From an uncultured Lachnospiraceae bacterium (GTDB lineage Bacteria > Bacillota > Clostridia > Lachnospirales > Lachnospiraceae): a DNA stretch of 53,761 bases. The stretch lies in contig CAIFEV010000007.1 in assembly GCA_903789615.1 (NCBI GenBank), positions 56,723-110,483 on the forward strand. The letters run 5' to 3'. The stretch's first letter is position 1; each line of letters opens with the position of its first letter. The translations under genes were made by a program, and so were the position numbers. Positions 48,653 through 53,761 of the stretch are shown in pieces. A model generated the notes under the pieces. It was not told the DNA's origin. It was given only the letters and a program-made list of their open reading frames with translations, and ran no database searches.

Positions 48653-49534
48653 ATGGAAGATACAATTGTCCGCGCCATCGCGGCCGGCGGGTACGTGCGG
48701 GCCTTCGCCTGCCGCACGACGCAGACGGTCGAGGAGGCGCGCAGACTTCACAACATGAGCCCGGTGGTCACGGTTGCCATGGGACGGCTGCTCACGGGCG
48801 GCGTCATGATGGGCTCCATGATGAAAAATGATAACGACCGCCTGACGATCCGGATCCAGTCGCAGGGGCCGATTGAGATGATGCTGGTGACGGCGGACGC
48901 AGCGGGCCATGTGAAGGGATTCGCGAAGAACCCGCAGGTCATCGTCCCCAATAAAAACGGGCACCTGGACGTCGCCGGCGCGGTGGGGCTGGGCGTCTTA
49001 AGCGTCATCAAGGACACGGGCCTCAGGGAACCGTATGTCGGCGACACGATCCTCGTCACCAGTGAGATCGGGGACGACCTGACCAACTACTTCGCGGAGA
49101 GCGAGCAGGTTCCGTCGTCGGTGGGGCTGGGCGTGCGCATGAACAGAGACGCGACGGTTGAGGCCGCCGGCGGCTTCATTGTGCAGCTCATGCCGGGGGC
49201 AACGGAAGAACTGACGCTGCGCCTGGAAAACCGCCTGCGCACGATGCCGCAGATCACGGACCTCCTTGAACAGGGAAAGACGCCGGAGGATATCCTGCAG
49301 AATATTCTGGGCCCGGAGGGGCTGGAGATTCTGGACAGGATGCCGGCGTCCTGGTACTGCGGCTGCTCCAGAGGCCGCATGCGAAGCGGTCTCATCAGCC
49401 TCGGGAAAAAGGAACTGCAGAGCATGATTGATGACGGAAAGCCGATCGAGGTGAACTGCCAGTTCTGCGGGAAGAGCTATACATTCCCGGTGACAGAGCT
49501 TGAGGCGATGAAGCAGGAAGCCGTTAAACAGTAA
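48653..49534 (+). CDS. hslO: redox-regulated chaperone Hsp33
   Basis: A 293-residue holdase activated by oxidation. The N-terminal domain begins DTIVRAIAAGGYVRAFACRTT, and GRLLTGGVMMGSMMK is typical. The zinc cysteines are Cys236-x-Cys238 (WYCGCSRGR) and Cys269-x-x-Cys272 (NCQFCGKSY), the CxC...CxxC redox switch. AAAAGGAGT precedes the ATG and the gap to the methyltransferase is 7 bases, so they share an operon. Full length. Confidence 0.97.
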   Translation: MEDTIVRAIAAGGYVRAFACRTTQTVEEARRLHNMSPVVTVAMGRLLTGGVMMGSMMKNDNDRLTIRIQSQGPIEMMLVTADAAGHVKGFAKNPQVIVPNKNGHLDVAGAVGLGVLSVIKDTGLREPYVGDTILVTSEIGDDLTNYFAESEQVPSSVGLGVRMNRDATVEAAGGFIVQLMPGATEELTLRLENRLRTMPQITDLLEQGKTPEDILQNILGPEGLEILDRMPASWYCGCSRGRMRSGLISLGKKELQSMIDDGKPIEVNCQFCGKSYTFPVTELEAMKQEAVKQ

Positions 49535-49555
49535 GCGTGGGAAACAGGAGAGTCC

Positions 49556-50101
49556 ATGAAAAGTAATATTGTTCTGATCGGGATGCCGGGGGTCGGAAAG
49601 TCTACACTCGGGGTTGTGCTGGCCAAGCAGCTGGGATATGATTTTGTGGACACGGATCTCATCATCCAGCACAAATACGGCAGGACGCTGCAGGAACTGA
49701 TAGAGAAGCGCGGCGACGAAGGGTTCATCGAACTGGAAAATCACGAGCTGTCAGAGATTGTCTGTGAGCACACGGTCATTGCGACCGGCGGCAGCGCGGT
49801 CTACGGGGCGGACGCGATGAAACATCTCGCGCAGATCGGGACGATCATATATCTGGACGCACCCGAGCAGGAGCTGGAGGACCGTCTGGGCGACCTGGAC
49901 GCGCGCGGCGTCGTCAGGAACGGCAAGGAGACCGTCCGGGAGATCTTTGAGGAGAGGCTTTATCTGTACATGCACTATGCGCAGATCACAATCCAGCTGA
50001 CGGGCAAGACACTGCGCACCGCGGTGGACGACACTGTGCGGCTGCTGAAGAGCCAGGGGCTTGTTCTTCCGGCGAAAGAGCCGGGAGAGGCTGAAGCATA
50101 A
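49556..50101 (+). CDS. shikimate-kinase-like P-loop kinase
   Basis: A 181-residue nucleoside-monophosphate-kinase-fold enzyme. Walker A is GMPGVGKST (9-17), and VDTDLII holds Asp32 and Asp34. [12 protein letters not shown] is the LID-side block. The usual shikimate contact FR in (G)F-R is replaced by [10 protein letters not shown], and the usual GGG is GGSAVY. Shikimate kinases of known function keep that Arg and the GGG. Homologues with the changed pocket are common in Clostridia and often labelled shikimate kinase, but the substrate is doubtful. CAGGAGAGTCC precedes the ATG. It sits between hslO and glnS, with no aro gene near. Confidence 0.75.
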   Translation: MKSNIVLIGMPGVGKSTLGVVLAKQLGYDFVDTDLIIQHKYGRTLQELIEKRGDEGFIELENHELSEIVCEHTVIATGGSAVYGADAMKHLAQIGTIIYLDAPEQELEDRLGDLDARGVVRNGKETVREIFEERLYLYMHYAQITIQLTGKTLRTAVDDTVRLLKSQGLVLPAKEPGEAEA

Positions 50102-50117
50102 AACAGGGGAGGAAACT

Positions 50118-51788
50118 ATGGAAACGGAAAAGAAAGAGGCCAGAAATTTCATCGAGCAGTTCATCGATGAAGATATCCGGGAGGGTCACATGAAGACCGT
50201 CCGCACCCGGTTTCCCCCGGAGCCGAACGGCTACCTGCATATCGGGCACGCCAAGTCGATCCTGCTGAATTACGGTATCGCGCAGGAATATCACGGCGGC
50301 TTCAACCTGCGTTTTGACGACACCAATCCCACGAAGGAAAAATGGGAGTTCGTGGAGTCCATCGAGCGGGATGTCGCATGGCTCGGCGCGAAGTGGGACG
50401 GAGACGTGAAGTTCGCCTCCGATTACTTCCAGCAGATGTACGAGGGCGCTCTGAAGCTCATCAAAAAAGGGAAAGCATTTGTCGACGATCAGAGCGCGGA
50501 GGAGATCCGCAGCACCCGCGGGACACTGAAGGAGCCGGGCGTGAACAGTCCGTGGCGGGACCGCTCCGTGGAGGAGAATCTGCGGCTCTTTGAGGAGATG
50601 AAGGCCGGAAAGTACGCGGACGGCGAGAAGGTTCTGCGCGCAAAGATTGACATGGCGTCTCCGAACATCAACATGCGCGACCCGGTCATCTACCGCATCG
50701 CGCACATCCCGCACCAGCGCACGGGTGACACCTGGTGCATCTACCCGATGTACGACTTCGCGCATCCGATCGAGGACGCGGTCGAGGGCGTGTCCCACTC
50801 CCTGTGCACGCTGGAGTTTGAGGACCACAGACCGCTGTACAACTGGGTCGTGAGAGAGCTGGAATATGAGAATCCGCCGAGACAGATCGAATTCTCCAAA
50901 CTCTACCTGGAAAATGTCGTGACCGGCAAGCGCTACATCAAGAAGCTCGTCGAGAACGGCATCGTGGACGGATGGGATGACCCGCGTCTGGTTTCGATCG
51001 CGGGCCTTCGCCGCCGCGGCTACACACCGGATGCAATCCGGATGTTCATCGATCTGGTTGGCATCACAAAATCGCAGGGCGCCGTGGAGTACCCGCAGCT
51101 GGAGTACTGCATCCGTGAGGACCTCAAGCCGAAGGCCCCGCGCGCGATGGCGGTTCTGCACCCGGTGAAGCTCGTGATTGACAACTATCCGGAAGGGCAG
51201 ACGGAGTGGCTCGAGGTTGCAAACAACCAGGAGAATCCGGCGCTCGGCAGCCGCAAGGTTCCGTTCACAAGGGAGCTTTACGTGGAGGCCGAGGACTTCA
51301 TGGAAGAGCCGGTGAAGAAGTATTTCCGCCTGTTCCCGGGCAATGAAGTGCGCCTGATGAACGCGTATTTTGTGAAGTGCACCGGCTGTGAGAAGGACGC
51401 GGACGGAAACGTGACGATTATCCACGCGACCTATGATCCCGAGACCCGCGGCGGCGAGTGCGCCACCCGCAAGGTTAAGGGCACGATCCACTGGGTGTCT
51501 GCAGAACACGGGCAGCGTGCGACGGTGCGGCTCTACGAGAACATCGTGGATGAGAGCAAGGGCGTGTACAACGAGGAGACCGGCGAGGTCAACGTCAATC
51601 CGCACTCGCTGACCGTCATTCCGGACGCTGTTCTCGAGCCGTCTCTCATGGAGGCTAAGCCGGAGGATCACTTCCAGTTCGTGAGAAATGGCTATTTCGT
51701 GGCGGACTTAAAGGACAGCCGCCCCGGTGCGCCCGTCTTTAATCAGACGGTGGGCCTGAAGTCTTCCTTCAAACTGCCGAAGAAATGA
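50118..51788 (+). CDS. glnS: glutaminyl-tRNA synthetase
   Basis: A 556-residue class Ib synthetase for tRNA-Gln. The N-terminus leads to [17 protein letters not shown] (HIGH 41-44), then [13 protein letters not shown]. The family block [26 protein letters not shown] is present. The KMSKS-equivalent is [11 protein letters not shown] rather than VMSKR. Its anticodon-binding beta-barrels are complete. ATG at 50118 follows GGGGAGGAAACT. The presence of glnS suggests direct Gln-tRNA charging, though GatCAB may coexist. The gap to the kinase upstream is 16 bases. Confidence 0.95.
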   Translation: METEKKEARNFIEQFIDEDIREGHMKTVRTRFPPEPNGYLHIGHAKSILLNYGIAQEYHGGFNLRFDDTNPTKEKWEFVESIERDVAWLGAKWDGDVKFASDYFQQMYEGALKLIKKGKAFVDDQSAEEIRSTRGTLKEPGVNSPWRDRSVEENLRLFEEMKAGKYADGEKVLRAKIDMASPNINMRDPVIYRIAHIPHQRTGDTWCIYPMYDFAHPIEDAVEGVSHSLCTLEFEDHRPLYNWVVRELEYENPPRQIEFSKLYLENVVTGKRYIKKLVENGIVDGWDDPRLVSIAGLRRRGYTPDAIRMFIDLVGITKSQGAVEYPQLEYCIREDLKPKAPRAMAVLHPVKLVIDNYPEGQTEWLEVANNQENPALGSRKVPFTRELYVEAEDFMEEPVKKYFRLFPGNEVRLMNAYFVKCTGCEKDADGNVTIIHATYDPETRGGECATRKVKGTIHWVSAEHGQRATVRLYENIVDESKGVYNEETGEVNVNPHSLTVIPDAVLEPSLMEAKPEDHFQFVRNGYFVADLKDSRPGAPVFNQTVGLKSSFKLPKK

Positions 51789-51803
51789 CGGCGGAGGTGA
51801 CAT

Positions 51804-53276
51804 ATGTATTATATCGGAATCGATCTGGGAACCTCGGCCGTCAAGCTCCTTCTGATGGACGAAAAAGGGGAAATCCGCAAAATCGTCTCGCGGGAGTACC
51901 CGCTGTCCTTTCCGCATCCCGGCTGGTCGGAGCAGAATCCTAAGGACTGGTACGAAAAGACGCTTGACGGTCTTGAAGAACTGCTGACAGATACCGACAG
52001 AAGCCTGGTCCGCGGCATATCGTTCGGGGGCCAGATGCACGGGCTCGTGATGCTGGACGCCTCAGACCGGGTGATCCGGCCGGCGATCCTCTGGAACGAC
52101 GGGCGCTCCCAGAAGCAGGTGGAGTATCTCAACGACACCATCGGGCGTGAAGTTCTCTCCGGATATACGGGCAACATCGCCTTTGCCGGCTTCACGGCTC
52201 CCAAGATCCTCTGGGTGCGCGAGAACGAGCCGGAGAATTTCGCCAGGATCGCGAAGATCATGCTGCCGAAGGATTATCTGTCGTACCGGTTTTCGGGAAC
52301 ATTTGCCACGGATTATTCCGACGCCTCGGGGACGCTTCTTCTGGACGTGCAGCACAAAAAATGGTCGGAGGAAATGTGCGGGATCTGCGGGATTTCGACG
52401 GCGCAGCTCCCGAGACTCTGTGAGTCCTTTGAAAAAACGGGGACGCTTAAGACGGAGATCGCGAAGAAACTCGGCCTTTCGGATACAGTCATCATCGCGG
52501 CCGGCGCGGGGGACAACGCGGCAGCGGCCGTCGGCACGGGAACGGTCGGAGCGGGCCGCTGCACGCTGTCGCTGGGAACCTCCGGCACGATTTTCATCTC
52601 GTCGGACCGCTTCCGCGCAGACCCGAATAACGCGCTGCACTCGTTTGCGCACGCGGACGGGAAGTTCCACCTGATGGGCTGCATGCTGTCCGCCGCATCC
52701 TGCAACAAGTGGTGGATGGACGAAATCCTGAAAACGCAGGACTACGGGCGCGAGCAGGCGGCGATACAAAATATCGGCAGGAACCACGTGTATTTTCTGC
52801 CGTATCTGATGGGCGAGCGCTCGCCGCTCAACGACCCGAAGGCCCGCGCGACCTTCACCGGCATCACGATGGACACCACCCGCGCGGACATGACGCAGGC
52901 GGTTCTGGAGGGTGTCGCGTTTGCATTCCGGGACATGTTTGAAGTCGTGAAGTCGCTGGGAATCCACCCGAAGAGCGCGGTCATCTGCGGAGGCGGCGCG
53001 AAGAGTTCCCTCTGGCGCACTATCATGGCCAATGTTCTGAATCTCTCCGTGCAGATCCCGGCAAATGAGCAGGGACCGGGCATGGGAGCGGCGATGCTTG
53101 CGATGGTCGCGGACGGAGTGTACGAAAGCGCGGAGGCAGCGGCGGAGGCGATCGTAAAAGTGAAGTCGCAGGAAGATCCGGACCCGGAGCTTGCCGGTCT
53201 TTACGAAAAGCGCTACAGGGAGTTTAAGACTCTTTATCCGGCGCTGAAAGGCGTTTTCGCCGGAATGGCAGACTGA
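51804..53276 (+). CDS. xylB: xylulokinase
   Basis: A 490-residue FGGY-family kinase that phosphorylates D-xylulose. Motifs are YYIGIDLGTSAVKLLLMDEKG, SFGGQMHGLVMLD, AILWNDGRSQKQV, and AGAGDNAAAAVGTGTV with the catalytic Asp. FGGY signatures AVICGGGAKSSLWRTIMANVL and QGPGMGAAMLA are near the C-terminus. GCGGAGGTGACAT precedes the ATG, 15 bases after glnS. No xylose isomerase is here, so the pentose route is partial in this window. A small stem AGCCG-gaga-CGGCT at about 53286-53299 may end the transcript. Confidence 0.93.
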   Translation: MYYIGIDLGTSAVKLLLMDEKGEIRKIVSREYPLSFPHPGWSEQNPKDWYEKTLDGLEELLTDTDRSLVRGISFGGQMHGLVMLDASDRVIRPAILWNDGRSQKQVEYLNDTIGREVLSGYTGNIAFAGFTAPKILWVRENEPENFARIAKIMLPKDYLSYRFSGTFATDYSDASGTLLLDVQHKKWSEEMCGICGISTAQLPRLCESFEKTGTLKTEIAKKLGLSDTVIIAAGAGDNAAAAVGTGTVGAGRCTLSLGTSGTIFISSDRFRADPNNALHSFAHADGKFHLMGCMLSAASCNKWWMDEILKTQDYGREQAAIQNIGRNHVYFLPYLMGERSPLNDPKARATFTGITMDTTRADMTQAVLEGVAFAFRDMFEVVKSLGIHPKSAVICGGGAKSSLWRTIMANVLNLSVQIPANEQGPGMGAAMLAMVADGVYESAEAAAEAIVKVKSQEDPDPELAGLYEKRYREFKTLYPALKGVFAGMAD

Positions 53277-53307
53277 GCCCGAGAGCCGGAGACGGCTGAA
53301 TTTCTGA

Positions 53308-53336
53308 TTGACACCTTTACCTGCCTATGCTATTTT
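53308..53336 (+). promoter_or_regulatory. promoter of the cold-shock protein gene
   Basis: A perfect -35 TTGACA (53308-53313), 17-bp spacer, and -10 TATTTT (53331-53336). The leader is about 42 bases, much shorter than in cspA of E. coli. Confidence 0.75.
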
Positions 53337-53384
53337 ATTGCTATGGGTAAAAAATTGCCCGTGAGAATTAGGAGGTACTTTCTA

Positions 53385-53606
53385 ATGGAAGGCACAGTAA
53401 AGTGGTTCAATGCTCAGAAGGGCTTTGGCTTCATCACACCGGATGACAGTTCTGTAAGCGGCAAGGGCGGCGATGTATTCGTTCATTACAGCGGCATCCT
53501 CAGCGATGGATTCAAGTCTCTTGACGAAGGCCAGAGAGTGACATTCGACGTTGAGCAGGGCGAGAAGGGTCCGCAGGCAGTCAATGTCAAGGTCGTAAAA
53601 GGCTGA
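53385..53606 (+). CDS. csp: cold-shock protein
   Basis: A 73-residue five-strand OB-fold RNA chaperone. RNP1 is KGFGFITPD and RNP2 is DVFVHYSG. The N-terminus [11 protein letters not shown] is typical. An insertion SSVSGKGG sits between them, longer than in most CspA proteins. ATG at 53385 follows AGGAGG. The frame extended upstream to 53343 includes the ribosome site and is not used. A strong terminator follows. Confidence 0.95.
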   Translation: MEGTVKWFNAQKGFGFITPDDSSVSGKGGDVFVHYSGILSDGFKSLDEGQRVTFDVEQGEKGPQAVNVKVVKG

Positions 53607-53678
53607 TCATCATAATTCAGGATACAATTGAACCTCTATCAGTATTGATATAGATTTTTGTAAGCCGAAAGATTATGG

Positions 53679-53714
53679 AAAGACTGCCCTGTCACAGACA
53701 GGGCAGTCTTTTTG
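53679..53714 (+). terminator. terminator of the cold-shock gene
   Basis: AAAGACTGCCCTGTC and GACAGGGCAGTCTTT form a perfect 15-bp stem with loop ACA, followed by TT. Confidence 0.93.
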
Positions 53715-53723
53715 GTTCCCACC

Positions 53724-53751
53724 AAAAAAACCACGTGCTATGCGCGTGGTT
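53724..53751 (-). terminator. minus-strand terminator of an off-window gene
   Basis: AACCACG and CGTGGTT form a stem (53729-53751). On the minus strand it is followed by a T-run (from the A-run 53724-53730). A convergent gene probably lies past the window end. Confidence 0.65.
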
Positions 53752-53761
53752 CCGAGACCGG

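Noticed and set aside
50940-51000. GlnS active-site defect (VVTGKR in place of VMSKR)
   Set aside because: The loop differs from E. coli, but the nearby blocks are intact, and I believe this form is usual in Clostridial GlnS.

Overview
This window looks like a chromosomal stretch from a Clostridia-type Firmicute, most plausibly a fairly GC-rich gut Lachnospiraceae. The grounds are strong AGGAGG-type ribosome binding sites, sigma-A type promoters, many short intergenic rho-independent terminators, a Firmicutes-type ispF-cysE-cysS-mrnC-rlmB-sigH gene order, and a large carbohydrate locus with lipoprotein binding proteins, MalFG-type permeases and AraC/YesMN-type regulators. No sequence search could be run, so the taxonomic call is inference.

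Layout. 1-13.4 kb: ferredoxin and a divergent Crp/Fnr regulator, a methyltransferase, leuS, a HAD phosphatase, a CapA-like protein, crcB, nfo (endonuclease IV), a PHP phosphoesterase, nagB-nagA, then a 700-bp noncoding region filled with a very regular repeat array, an orphan PD-(D/E)XK-like nuclease gene and a nitrilase-family amidase. 13.6-35.1 kb: a glycan-use locus with GH38 alpha-mannosidase, a small three-cysteine NifU-like protein, a YesM/YesN-like two-component pair, two complete CUT1 ABC importers without ATPases, two unrecognised proteins that resemble (alpha/alpha)-toroid glycosidases or lyases, an AraC regulator, a ROK sugar kinase and a GH29 alpha-L-fucosidase. With nagAB nearby this fits use of mannose-, GlcNAc- and fucose-containing host glycans. 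35.1-36.0 kb: a second noncoding region made of two unrelated tandem repeats. 36.0-40.85 kb: housekeeping cluster ispF, cysE, cysS, mrnC, rlmB, sigH and a tRNA-Thr. 41-43.8 kb: GH105 hydrolase and purA. 44.1-47.3 kb: amino-acid adenylation enzyme, type III PLP decarboxylase-like enzyme and acyl carrier protein. 47.3-53.6 kb: SEC-C protein, methyltransferase, hslO, a shikimate-kinase-like protein, glnS, xylB and a cold-shock protein.

Most notable signal. At 10987-11340 the 7-mer ATTCAGC and its reverse complement GCTGAAT alternate in six units of exactly 39 bp, repeated at exactly 63 bp. The motif therefore recurs every 31-32 bp, about three helical turns, in alternating orientation. It then passes into same-orientation TTCAGCAAA repeats every 15-18 bp. 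The array abuts the 3' end of a gene for a 268-residue protein whose C-terminus carries a PD-(D/E)XK-type nuclease core of the EH variant. I propose, as inference only, that array and nuclease form one functional unit.

Second candidate. The adenylation enzyme, type III PLP enzyme and carrier protein at 44.1-47.3 kb match the logic of carrier-protein-bound amino acid activation and decarboxylation known from butirosin side-chain biosynthesis (BtrJ/BtrK/BtrI), but without a recognisable biosynthetic cluster. Other oddities are a tRNA-Thr with C at the normally invariant U55, a shikimate-kinase homologue without the usual shikimate-binding arginine, and divergent crcB/nfo promoters that share a -35 hexamer.
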